In this document: in pieces, positions 23,757 through 31,356 of the stretch
Position numbering within the stretch: position 1 is the first letter of the stretch
Layout: every line of letters starts with the position of its first letter
Source: Comamonadaceae bacterium
GTDB taxonomy: Bacteria > Pseudomonadota > Gammaproteobacteria > Burkholderiales > Burkholderiaceae_C
DNA: 43,159 nt
Reading direction: 5' to 3'
Assembly: GCA_947443645.1 (NCBI GenBank)
Contig: CANEXF010000021.1
Location: forward strand, 1 to 43,159
The notes under the pieces: generated by a model
Told to the model about the DNA's origin: nothing
The model's database searches: none
Seen by the model: only the letters and a program-made list of their open reading frames with translations
Translations under genes and position numbers: made by a program

Positions 23757-24715
23757 GTTTGATTCTCCCGCGAACGCATCAACAGCCAAAGCCGCTTCGT
23801 CGTGCCGCTGATGCCACCGGGCATCACCAGGACAACAGCCATCAGCATGCAGCCAATCACCAACATCCAGCGAAAAGGGTCCACATCTGCAGCCATATGA
23901 TGGACAAGCATGAACGTAACGGTTCCTAAAATCGCACCCCAAAGGCGACCACTGCCACCAAGCACCAGCATGACCAGAACCTCCGCCGAATGGTTAAAGC
24001 CAAGACTGCTAAGCCCGACCACCTGGGTAATCTGCGCTGACAGTGCGCCGGCCAAACCAGCGAAAGCACCGCCCATGGCATAGGCCATGGTCAGGTGGCG
24101 TGGAACGTCGGAGCCGAGCGCAGACATGCGTCCACGGTCTTCGCGTATTCCTATGCATGTCAAACCGAACGGGGAAGCCACCACCCTGCGCAACAAACCA
24201 AAGCAGAGCACCAGCACGACTAATGCATAAAGGTAGCCAGTGCGCCCGATAAAGTCGAACTCAAACAGCCCCAGCAATGGTTTGGGCTGTATACCCGACA
24301 GACCATCGTCACCGCCTGTAACACTGCTCCATTTACTGGCCAACTCCAGAAGAACCTGTGCAATGGCCAGAGTGATCATGACCGAGGTCAGTCCCTGGCT
24401 GCGTAGCACCAGCTTGCCACTAGCCCAGGCAATGGCCGCGCCAGCCAGCGCGCCAACCAGCAGCCCGCTGATCGGCTCGCCCGACACACGAACTGCAAAA
24501 ATTCCGGCGGCATAGGCACCCACACCGAACATCGCGGCATGACCCAGGGTCACGATTCCCGAATAACCCAGGACCAGATCCAGCGAGAGCGCGAATAAGG
24601 CGCCGATCAACACACGCGTCGCCAGGCCCAGATCATCCGGCACCAGAAAGAAAACCGCGATGCCCACAAACAACAGACCCAGCTCGGGCAGAAATGAAAA
24701 AAATCCGCTCTTCAT
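23753..24715 (-). CDS. livM: ABC transporter permease LivM type
   Basis: A 320-aa inner-membrane permease with eight or more hydrophobic helices. LDLVLGYSGIVTLGHAAMFGVGAYAAG is the conserved LivM region near residues 40-70, and GAFAGLAGALSAQITQVVGL and VLGGSGRLWGAILG mark the later conserved loops. The ATG at 24715 overlaps the livH stop (ATGA). It pairs with LivH to form the channel. Confidence 0.93.
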   Translation of the reverse strand: MKSGFFSFLPELGLLFVGIAVFFLVPDDLGLATRVLIGALFALSLDLVLGYSGIVTLGHAAMFGVGAYAAGIFAVRVSGEPISGLLVGALAGAAIAWASGKLVLRSQGLTSVMITLAIAQVLLELASKWSSVTGGDDGLSGIQPKPLLGLFEFDFIGRTGYLYALVVLVLCFGLLRRVVASPFGLTCIGIREDRGRMSALGSDVPRHLTMAYAMGGAFAGLAGALSAQITQVVGLSSLGFNHSAEVLVMLVLGGSGRLWGAILGTVTFMLVHHMAADVDPFRWMLVIGCMLMAVVLVMPGGISGTTKRLWLLMRSRENQT

Positions 24716-25581
24716 CGGGCATCCCTTCGTCCAAAAAGACCTTCGGGACGCCAAGTCAATACCGCCAGCATCGTGATGTAAAACAGCATGGAGGCATATT
24801 CGGACGCGAAGTATTTGGCCGTTGTCTCAATGAACCCGAGCAAGAGCGCAGCTGCCAGCAGACCCAACGGGCTGGCAGCGCCGCCGACAGATACGACAGC
24901 AAGAAAGGCCACCAGGTATTTGAGCGGGTAATACGGATCGATAGGCAACAGTTCAGCGCCAACAATACCGCCCAGCGCGGCCAGTCCCGCGCCCAGCGCA
25001 AAGGCAAGGCTATAAACGCGAGATGTCCGTATACCCAGCGCCTGCGCTGCATCGGGCAAATCGACCGTCGCCTTCACCTCTATGCCAAAGCGCGTCCGGG
25101 TCAAGAGAAAATGCAGACACATCAGCACGATCAGCCCCACCACCAGCGCCGCAAGTCGTTGTCGGGGAATCACGCGAAAACCGATATCGATGGAGCCTTG
25201 CAGATAAGACGGCAGCGGTATAGGGGTCAGCGAGTTGCCAAAGCTCAGGCCGACGCAGGCCGTGCCCACAAAGACCAGTCCTATCGTAAACAGGACCTGG
25301 TCAAGCTGACTTCGCTTGTACAGCCGGCGAATAAAAGCGGCCTCCAGTGGCATGGACGCCGCAGCGACCGCCATCACCGCCAGCAAGGCTGACCACTCAT
25401 AACCCAGGCCAAAGCGTCTGGCTATTGCGACGGTGACATAGCCACCAGCGACCGCGAATACACCGTGAGCGAGGTTCACGAAACGCATCAACCCCAAAGT
25501 GATAGACAAGCCTACGGAAATGATGAACAGAATCATCCCGTAGGCAATGCTGTCAATGACTACGCTGGCGAGAAGCGACAT
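24712..25581 (-). CDS. livH: ABC transporter permease LivH type
   Basis: A 289-aa inner-membrane permease. Conserved LivH features are GLSITLGLMRFVNLAHGVFA near the N-terminus, IDPYYPLKYLVAFLAVVSVG and GLLAAALLLGFIET in the second half. The ATG at 25581 overlaps the preceding stop by one base (TGATG); an adjacent GTG at 25584 is possible. Together with livM, livG, livF and the binding protein upstream it makes a complete importer. Confidence 0.93.
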   Translation of the reverse strand: MSLLASVVIDSIAYGMILFIISVGLSITLGLMRFVNLAHGVFAVAGGYVTVAIARRFGLGYEWSALLAVMAVAAASMPLEAAFIRRLYKRSQLDQVLFTIGLVFVGTACVGLSFGNSLTPIPLPSYLQGSIDIGFRVIPRQRLAALVVGLIVLMCLHFLLTRTRFGIEVKATVDLPDAAQALGIRTSRVYSLAFALGAGLAALGGIVGAELLPIDPYYPLKYLVAFLAVVSVGGAASPLGLLAAALLLGFIETTAKYFASEYASMLFYITMLAVLTWRPEGLFGRRDAR

Positions 25582-26765
25582 CACTTCTTGGCTGCATCGC
25601 GGCCATAGTCAGGCTGCATTTCATAAGTCTTGAACTCGCGGTTGACCAGCTTGCCTGAACTGTCTCGCTCAATTTTTCGCATGTAGACGTTCTGCACGAT
25701 GTCACGGGTGTTGGCATCAATCCGGATGGGGCCACGGGGACTTGTCCAGCTCAGGCCTTTGATGGCGGCGACCGCTTTATCTGCATCCTGTTTGCCGCCA
25801 GTCGCTTCAATCATCTTGTAAAGCACGTGCGCACCGTCAAATGCGGACACCGTATAGGGGTTGGCGACAGCGGTCGGGGCGATTTTGGCAAGGGAAGCAA
25901 GGAAGGCGCGGTTCTCAGCCGAATCGTGGGCCGCAGAGTAAAAGTAGCCCGTCTCCAGCCCCAGGGCAGGTGCGCCAAGTGCCTGCAAATCTGTTTCCTG
26001 GGTTTCCGCAGTACCCAGAAAGCGAATGCCCTCAGCGCGCAGACCATTTTCGTTATACGACTTCACAAAACCAAATGTCGGTGGACCGGCGGGCAGAAAG
26101 CCAAACAGCACCTCAGGCTTGAGCGAGCGGACCCGCTGCATGAAAGGACCGAAGTCCGTTGCACTGACGGGCATGCGAATGGTTTCAACCACCTGCCCGC
26201 CACCAGCCTCAAACGCGGCCTTGAAAGAGGATTCAGCATCGATCCCCGGACCGTAGTCGGACACAACGGTCACCGCGCGTTTGACTTTCTGATCCAGCGC
26301 AAACTTCGCGACGGGCACAGTGACCTGTGGCAGCGTGTTTGAGGTACGCACGAAGTACTCTGAGCGAGACACGACGACAGAGGTCGATGCGTTGAAGATC
26401 ACCAAGGGCACTTTCGCGCTGGTCACCAGTGGGGCTACGGCCATGGCATTAGGCGTAAAAACGAAGCCGCCAAGGTACTGAACCTTTTCCTTGACGATCA
26501 GCTCCTGAGCCAGAGCTTTTGCTTTTTCAGGATTAGGCCCCTCCAGGTCGCGGTAGACGAACTCCACACGGACATTGCCAGCCATCGCGCCATGCTGAGC
26601 AACATAGGCCTCAACACCTTGACGAAACGGCGTACCAAAAGTGGCAGAAAACGGTCCTGAAAACGGGCCGATGATGCCCACCTTGACGGTCGGCGTCTGA
26701 GCCGCCACCGCGGACAGGAACCCGAGGCTGGACGCCAGCAAGGCCGCATGTAGTAATCGTTTCAT
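25581..26765 (-). CDS. ABC transporter periplasmic binding protein, first gene of the liv operon
   Basis: A 394-aa type-I periplasmic binding protein with a signal peptide (MKRLLHAALLASSLGFLSAV, cleaved after AAQ) and the mature opening TPTVKVGIIGPFSGPFSATF. The C-terminal SPRGPIRIDANTRDIVQNVY closely parallels SPRGPMFIDAQTRDVVHNMY of the protein at 12000-13175, so the two are paralogues. Start follows CAGGAGACAACG. It is transcribed divergently from the second GntR regulator, from a promoter whose -10 lies within a GTATAC operator. It probably captures the aromatic or carboxylate substrate of the pathway. Confidence 0.93.
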   Translation of the reverse strand: MKRLLHAALLASSLGFLSAVAAQTPTVKVGIIGPFSGPFSATFGTPFRQGVEAYVAQHGAMAGNVRVEFVYRDLEGPNPEKAKALAQELIVKEKVQYLGGFVFTPNAMAVAPLVTSAKVPLVIFNASTSVVVSRSEYFVRTSNTLPQVTVPVAKFALDQKVKRAVTVVSDYGPGIDAESSFKAAFEAGGGQVVETIRMPVSATDFGPFMQRVRSLKPEVLFGFLPAGPPTFGFVKSYNENGLRAEGIRFLGTAETQETDLQALGAPALGLETGYFYSAAHDSAENRAFLASLAKIAPTAVANPYTVSAFDGAHVLYKMIEATGGKQDADKAVAAIKGLSWTSPRGPIRIDANTRDIVQNVYMRKIERDSSGKLVNREFKTYEMQPDYGRDAAKK

Positions 26766-26808
26766 CGTTGTCTCCTGTTGCTGTTATTTGCCGGAAAGAA
26801 AGTTGTAA

Positions 26809-26838
26809 TGTATACGTGGCATTCAAATAAATGGTCAA
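26809..26838 (-). promoter_or_regulatory. Promoter of the liv-Rieske operon with an overlapping GntR site
   Basis: On the minus strand: -35 TTGACC (26838-26833), 18-bp spacer, -10 TATACA (26814-26809). The -10 overlaps a GTATAC core (26810-26815) flanked by ACGT on one side, a half-match of the perfect palindrome at 26880. Repressor binding here would block polymerase directly. Confidence 0.75.
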
Positions 26839-26879
26839 AAAGTTCTAAAATTGCGCAAAATTAAGGGAAAACACCAGCA

Positions 26880-26893
26880 TCACGTATACGTGA
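26880..26893. promoter_or_regulatory. Perfect GntR/FCD operator palindrome
   Basis: TCACGTATACGTGA is a perfect 14-bp palindrome centred on GTATAC, the core typical of VanR/FadR-like GntR regulators. It lies 28 nt before the gntR start, so it should mediate autoregulation and co-operate with the site at 26809-26817. Confidence 0.8.
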
Positions 26894-26921
26894 ATTTGAC
26901 TCGGACTGGTAAAAATAAGCC

Positions 26922-27698
26922 ATGACTACACGCACGCACGCACGGCCCCAGGTTCGCGACGAATCTGGTCAATCGCAAACCATCAAGGCGGTCCTGGGAC
27001 TGCGCGGCATGATCATCGAAGGGCAGCTCAAACCCGGCGAGCGGGTTTTGGAACAAACCGTGGTGGACAAGCTGAGGGTTTCCCGCACGCCAGCGCGCGT
27101 TGCAATCCTGCGGGTCTGCGAGGAGGGTTTGATTGATGCCCTGCCCTCCGGCGGCTATGTGGTCGCAAAATTTTCGGAGAGCGATGTTTTCGATTCGATC
27201 GCCATACGCGGTAACCTGGAAGGCATGGCCGCGCGCTTGGCAGCAGAGCGCGGCGCGCCGCCGGCATTGCTGCAGAGCCTGCGGGAATGCGTCGCCGATC
27301 TCGATAAAGTCATCGTAGACCTCGAGTCCAACCCGGACGTCACGGCGTATGTGAGCCTGAATGACCGCTTTCACGAACTGCTGATCGATGCATCACAAAG
27401 CAATATGATCAAAAAATCTCTTGACCGCATCACCGCCATGCCCTTCGCAGCACCAAATTCGTTTGTCAGTGTTTCCAACGCCTACTCAGGTCGGGTCTTC
27501 AGCATATTGCAGATGTCACAGGAGCAGCATCGCTGCATCGTCGATGCAATTGCAAACCGCGAAGGCGCGCGCGCAGAAGCGCTGGCACTAGAACATTCCC
27601 GTTCTGCATGGAAATATTTGCGTATCGTGTTCGATCAGGAAGAAGAACTGCTCAGGGTTCCCGGCATGAATCTCGTGGTGCGCCAACAAAAGAGCTGA
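26922..27698 (+). CDS. GntR family regulator, FCD type (second)
   Basis: A 258-aa regulator with an N-terminal winged helix-turn-helix (about 22-90: LRGMIIEGQLKPGERVLEQT, LRVSRTPARVAILRVCEEGL) and an FCD ligand domain (about 95-235) with LNDRFHELLIDAS and EQHRCIVDAI carrying the conserved His residues. It diverges from the liv-Rieske-hydrolase operon and is preceded by a perfect TCACGTATACGTGA palindrome; a degenerate copy sits on the opposite promoter. It is therefore the probable repressor of the uptake operon, and distinct from the GntR at 19421. Confidence 0.92.
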   Translation: MTTRTHARPQVRDESGQSQTIKAVLGLRGMIIEGQLKPGERVLEQTVVDKLRVSRTPARVAILRVCEEGLIDALPSGGYVVAKFSESDVFDSIAIRGNLEGMAARLAAERGAPPALLQSLRECVADLDKVIVDLESNPDVTAYVSLNDRFHELLIDASQSNMIKKSLDRITAMPFAAPNSFVSVSNAYSGRVFSILQMSQEQHRCIVDAIANREGARAEALALEHSRSAWKYLRIVFDQEEELLRVPGMNLVVRQQKS

Positions 27699-27742
27699 AC
27701 AGGCCAAGGTCTGCAAGTTGTCGTCTCCGTCACATGAAATAG

Positions 27743-27905
27743 CAATAAAAAAACCGCCGAAGCGGGTTGTTGTCAGAGCAAGCCGCAAGGCATCAGCCCA
27801 CGTGCAGGTCAGACTTGGCGGTTGAGTAGTTGACATGAGCAAGCTGGCCCTTCTGGCCGTTGACAGAAGAGATGTTGATGACGCGGCCAAAGCCCGCTTC
27901 AACAT
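27743..27905 (-). pseudogene. phaB remnant with internal deletion
   Basis: On the minus strand this encodes VEAGFGRVINISSVNGQKGQ, then AHVNYSTAK and DLHVG before a stop, matching intact PhaB (31608-32345) at VEAGFGRVINISSVNGQKGQ, VNYSTAK and the C-terminal GGLHMG. The 3' flank with the CGCCGAAGCGGG hairpin also matches. The intact gene has 249 bp (83 codons) between two GTGCAGG copies (31617 and 31866); here these are fused, giving an in-frame deletion. The rest of the gene upstream of GMVEAG is not recognisable in 27906-28050. No start or nucleotide-binding domain remains, so it is not functional. Confidence 0.85.
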
Positions 27906-28050
27906 CTTTCTGGATTACGGCGAAGCCGACGCCCAAGAAGCCAGACTCGAAGAGATTCGCGTCGCGCTTGGCAAGGTGAATAAACCATACTGCACCGGTG
28001 CACCCGCTAAACTGGTCCGGTTCATCCCCGCCAGTCACGCCAACCGGCGT

Positions 28051-29022
28051 TTACTCGGGCAGGTTCAGCACCGAAAGCAATTTCGCCTTGGAGCGAGACT
28101 CTTCAGCGATACGCGCAGAAAACGCCTTCCGATCCAGATAGGTCGCGCTTTGCAGTAACGACTCTGCAGACGCCTGGTAAGCCGCACTGTTCACCACCTC
28201 ACGGCAGGTTGATTCCAGCTTTTCGACGATGGCCTGCGGAGTTCCTGTGCGCACAAAAATGCCACCATAACCTGAGGGTGGAATGTTGTAGCCCAGATCA
28301 GTCGTCGTCGGCACATCGGGAAACCATTTCGAATGCTCTTTTGAAAAAATCAGCAAAGGCCGTAGTTTTTGTTGCTGGGCCAGCGATGAAGTCACAATAC
28401 CCGCCTCAATGTCGCCTGCAATGAGGCCGGGCAAATAGGCGGTTTCACCACGGTAGGGAATGTCGGACAGGTTCACACCGAGGTCACGCCACAGCTCTGC
28501 AGCCATCAGGTGTGGCGTTGAGCCTGTACCGGAGTGCCCGTAGCGCAGCTTGCCGGGGTTGGCCTTGGCCTCCGCCAGGAAAGACTTGAAGTCCTTAAAA
28601 GGTGACGAGGCCGGCACTGCCAGCATGAAAGTATTCTCAAACGTCTGGCAAACAGGAATAAACCCGTCTGCCGCATAAGGAAGTTTCTTGGTACGGTGCG
28701 GCTGTATGGTCAGCGGCGTTGCCGGCGAGAAAGCCATCATGTAGCCATCAGCAGGCGCGGCAGCTACAACCTGCATGCCCAGCATCAGCCCCGCGCCTGG
28801 ACGGTTATCAACGACCATGGGCTGCTTCAGCCTCGGCTCGATTTGCTGACTGAAAACCCGAGCCAGCACATCCACGGTCGATCCTGCCGGCAGCGTCAGG
28901 ATCGCCGTGAGCGGCTTGCTCGGATAGGACTGACTCCAGGCGATTGGCAGCACACCCGCAAACGCAAGCGCGCCGGCAAGGGCGCCAACAATGGCTTTTC
29001 TGGAAACGACTGGCTTTTTCAT
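28051..29022 (-). CDS. Bug/TctC family substrate-binding protein
   Basis: A 323-aa periplasmic receptor. The signal peptide (MKKPVVSRKAIVGALAGALA, cleaved near AWS) is followed by YPSKPLTAILTLPAGSTVDV, PMVVDNRPGAGLMLGMQVVA, and YGHSGTGSTPHLMAAELW, all typical of Bug proteins. It follows AAGGAGCATTGCC and lies 87 nt after the DapA-family gene on the same strand, so the pair probably forms one operon under the TetR regulator upstream. The ligand may be the substrate of the lyase. No TctA or TctB genes are seen. Confidence 0.9.
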   Translation of the reverse strand: MKKPVVSRKAIVGALAGALAFAGVLPIAWSQSYPSKPLTAILTLPAGSTVDVLARVFSQQIEPRLKQPMVVDNRPGAGLMLGMQVVAAAPADGYMMAFSPATPLTIQPHRTKKLPYAADGFIPVCQTFENTFMLAVPASSPFKDFKSFLAEAKANPGKLRYGHSGTGSTPHLMAAELWRDLGVNLSDIPYRGETAYLPGLIAGDIEAGIVTSSLAQQQKLRPLLIFSKEHSKWFPDVPTTTDLGYNIPPSGYGGIFVRTGTPQAIVEKLESTCREVVNSAAYQASAESLLQSATYLDRKAFSARIAEESRSKAKLLSVLNLPE

Positions 29023-29109
29023 GGCAATGCTCCTTTTATGTCAATCCGTTTGCGGCTGCGGTGGGCAGCCGGCAAACGCTGTCTCTGTCAAGTCGCCCTG
29101 GTGCAGCGA

Positions 29110-30108
29110 TCAATACTGGCTGTGCTTGCCCAGCACGGCATCCTTTTTATCGATCACCGACAAACCGGCCTTGACCAGCAAGTCGTAAATCGTGTCGATC
29201 TCGATCTGGCGCGGGTTGGGCATGGGCGGGCGCATGAACGGATTGGGAATCAGGCCGCGCAACCAGGTGGCGACCTTGTAGCGCACATGCAGGCGGCCCA
29301 TGTCGGCAATGTACTCATGCAGTTGCACCAGACCGCCGTTCCAGACGGTGCAGGCGGCGTCAATGTCGCGCCTGTCCCACGCGTCCAGATGGTCCAGCAT
29401 GCTTTCCATGCCGAAGTTCCAGAAACCACTGAGCGTGCCGTCAAACATGTCGGTGGCGCGGTATTCGTGAAATCTTGAAGCCAGCGCCGACATGACCGAA
29501 ACGCGCTTGGGCAGGCTACGCAGACCCTTGGCAACGATACGGTAGCCGTCGTAGCCGTAGGTCATTTTCCAGCCCACGATGTTGGGGATTTCCTTGCAAA
29601 TGGCTAGCGTGGCCGCAACCGGCAGACCTGGGGAGAAAGGCGCTGCAGAACCCGACACCGGGTGCGTGATGATCGGCAGGTCAACCGCCCTGTCCTGCGC
29701 CTTGATCTGGTCGGACCACACTTCGGGGTAGTTGTCAGCGTCCCAGCAAGACGTGATGTCCTGCGCGCCGCCGGGTGGCGTCACAAAAATGCCGTCTGCG
29801 CCCAAAGCCTTCACGTCGCGTGCTGTGTCGACCACCTCGGCAGTCGTCAGCGCCCAGGTGCCGGCAATCACCGGAACCTTGCCATTGATCTCCTCCATCG
29901 CCACTTCGAGAACGCGTCGTTTTTCTTCGCGCGTCAGATAAAAAATCTCGCCGGCTTCGGGATTGATACACAGGCCGCCACGGGCTACAAACCGCTCGTC
30001 CTTCAAAAAATATTGCAGATAGGATCTGAACGCCGGCTCATCAATTTTCAGATCGGAGGTCAGTGGCAGCAGGACTGCTGCATAGCAAACATCGCCTAGT
30101 GATTTCAT
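29110..30108 (-). CDS. DapA/N-acetylneuraminate lyase superfamily aldolase-hydratase
   Basis: A 332-aa class I (Schiff-base) aldolase of the dihydrodipicolinate synthase superfamily. The barrel shows GGLCINPEAGEIFYLTREEK (near 45-63, the usual G..N GE...LT.EE), VPVIAGTWALTTAEVVDTAR, GADGIFVTPP, and WKMTYGYDG near 185, where Lys is the expected Schiff-base residue. At 332 aa it is longer than DapA (about 290) and closer in size to hydratase-aldolases such as trans-o-hydroxybenzylidenepyruvate hydratase-aldolase, so a pyruvate-releasing step in catabolism is plausible. Start at 30108 follows CAGGAAGACCACGA; a 28-residue extension is rejected as it crosses the TetR operator region. Confidence 0.82.
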   Translation of the reverse strand: MKSLGDVCYAAVLLPLTSDLKIDEPAFRSYLQYFLKDERFVARGGLCINPEAGEIFYLTREEKRRVLEVAMEEINGKVPVIAGTWALTTAEVVDTARDVKALGADGIFVTPPGGAQDITSCWDADNYPEVWSDQIKAQDRAVDLPIITHPVSGSAAPFSPGLPVAATLAICKEIPNIVGWKMTYGYDGYRIVAKGLRSLPKRVSVMSALASRFHEYRATDMFDGTLSGFWNFGMESMLDHLDAWDRRDIDAACTVWNGGLVQLHEYIADMGRLHVRYKVATWLRGLIPNPFMRPPMPNPRQIEIDTIYDLLVKAGLSVIDKKDAVLGKHSQY

Positions 30109-30178
30109 TCGTGGTCTTCCTGAGTTGGTGAATGCTGACACTCCGAGGAATGCCGTATTTTTTAAATCCCAATTAATT

Positions 30179-30192
30179 ATGACTACAGTCAT
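30179..30192. promoter_or_regulatory. Candidate TetR operator upstream of the DapA-family operon
   Basis: ATGACTACAGTCAT has 6-bp inverted arms ATGACT/AGTCAT. A similar TATGACTG...CAGT sequence lies at 31055-31072 upstream of the tetR gene. The same motif at both promoters supports binding by that regulator. The rest of the 240-bp gap 30109-30348 holds no gene. Confidence 0.6.
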
Positions 30193-30348
30193 TTATTTTA
30201 TTATCGGGGTTTTCACCAACCCGGGAAATCACCTAACGCGCGCCGCTCATCCCAACGCATATCGCCGCCGTTAAGATTTCAGACTGATTTCAAGGGGTGC
30301 GCCCTGCTCTGCGGCACCGTTGCCGGACCTTTGTGCCTGCACGTCTCA

Positions 30349-31029
30349 TCAGGGCTTGATGGCCCGCTTGCCAGGCGGCCGCACGGGTTGCTCCCCAAGG
30401 CCATGCCCGAGCAGTGCGAAGCTTGCCTTGAGGCTGGCTAGCCCCTTTTGAAGGTTGGGCGTCTCGTCACTAAGCCACAACCTGACCTCGCCCGAGTAAA
30501 GAAAAAAGAACACATTGGCAATGCGGGTCACGTCGCCGTTAGCGCCAATGGTCTTTTTGAGAATCGCGTCCTGCGTCATCCTCTCCAGCTGCGCAATGAT
30601 GCGGCGCCGGTTTTCCATGTATTGCGCGGCCTGCTTGCCTTCAGAGAAAAAAACCAGCTCCCGAAGCAGCAGGCGGGCCAACAAAACCTGCTTATGAAAG
30701 GCTGCATAAAAATGCGAGAACACCTCGAACGCCTGAGTAGACAAAGGCTTGCGGCTGTCTATGCTGCTGAAAGCGTTGTCAACCACCACATCGAGCGCGT
30801 CATTGAAAATCAGGAACAACAAATCCCGCTTGTCGTTGGCGTACATAAAGACCGTGCCGATAGCCACGTCCGCCTTCTCAGCGATTTCCTTCGTCGTTGT
30901 GGCCTCATAGCCCTTGGCCTGGAACAGCTCCAGCGCCGCGCTGCGGATACGGGTCAGCTTGTCCATCTTGTTGCGCTCGCGTAGACCGAGCGCGGGCAAG
31001 TCGATGATTTCTTTTTTCTTGCTGCTCAT
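30349..31029 (-). CDS. TetR family transcriptional regulator
   Basis: A 226-aa regulator with the N-terminal TetR helix-turn-helix (about 25-70: IRSAALELFQAKGYEATTTK, EIAEKADVAIGTVFMYANDK) and a helical ligand domain to the C-terminus with a basic tail (PGKRAIKP). GACAGGGA precedes the start. It lies upstream of the DapA-family and tctC genes on the same strand, and the same TGACT/AGTCA-type dyad is found before both, pointing to autoregulation and control of that operon. The inducer is unknown. Confidence 0.9.
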   Translation of the reverse strand: MSSKKKEIIDLPALGLRERNKMDKLTRIRSAALELFQAKGYEATTTKEIAEKADVAIGTVFMYANDKRDLLFLIFNDALDVVVDNAFSSIDSRKPLSTQAFEVFSHFYAAFHKQVLLARLLLRELVFFSEGKQAAQYMENRRRIIAQLERMTQDAILKKTIGANGDVTRIANVFFFLYSGEVRLWLSDETPNLQKGLASLKASFALLGHGLGEQPVRPPGKRAIKP

Positions 31030-31054
31030 TCCCTGTATCCGTTTGATTCTATTT

Positions 31055-31072
31055 ATGACTGCGATCAGTTAT
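31055..31072. promoter_or_regulatory. Candidate TetR operator at the tetR promoter
   Basis: ATGACTGCGATCAGTTAT has inverted arms TGACTG / CAGTTA around GCGAT. It shares TATGACT with the site at 30179. It lies 26 nt upstream of the tetR start. Confidence 0.5.
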
Positions 31073-31280
31073 TGTCTGGATGTTAACTGCTAGCGAAGCT
31101 GGCCTGCGCTGCAGCCCCATCGAGGCCTGCATCGCTGGAGGCAACACGTCATTGTCTAGCGTTAGTCCATATTACTTTCGGCCAGGCGCGACTCGGAAAA
31201 AACCCAGGGCGCATCAGAATAATTTGCTTGGGTCCGGCCGGACACGCCTATGCACGCCCTGTAGTCTGCTTTCTGAAAAC

Positions 31281-31356
31281 TCGGTCATAGCGCAGTTGTT
31301 AGAGCGCAAGCTTGCCAAGGTTGAGGTCGAAAGTTCGAGACTCTATTCCCGCTCCA
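31281..31356 (+). pseudogene. Decayed tRNA-Gly(GCC) relic
   Basis: This 76-nt stretch aligns without gaps to a bacterial tRNA-Gly(GCC). A D-arm-like TAGCGCAGTTGTTAGAGC is followed by CAAGC TTGCCAA GGTTG (anticodon GCC at 31114+200, i.e. about 31114 offset; loop 31312-31318), then AGGTC, a T-loop TTCGAGA, and the 3' end TTCCCGCTCCA. The 5' acceptor strand TCGGTCA no longer pairs with TTCCCGC at three of seven positions, the T-stem GAAAG/CTCTA has lost two pairs, and the anticodon and D stems have one mismatch each. It is therefore a pseudogene. The 3' half is best preserved, which is the part copied when elements integrate at tRNA-Gly. Confidence 0.82.

Noticed and set aside
27793..28038. 81-codon minus-strand frame as a small gene
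   Set aside because: It contains the central and terminal parts of PhaB fused by deletion, preceded by unrelated sequence; better explained as a remnant.
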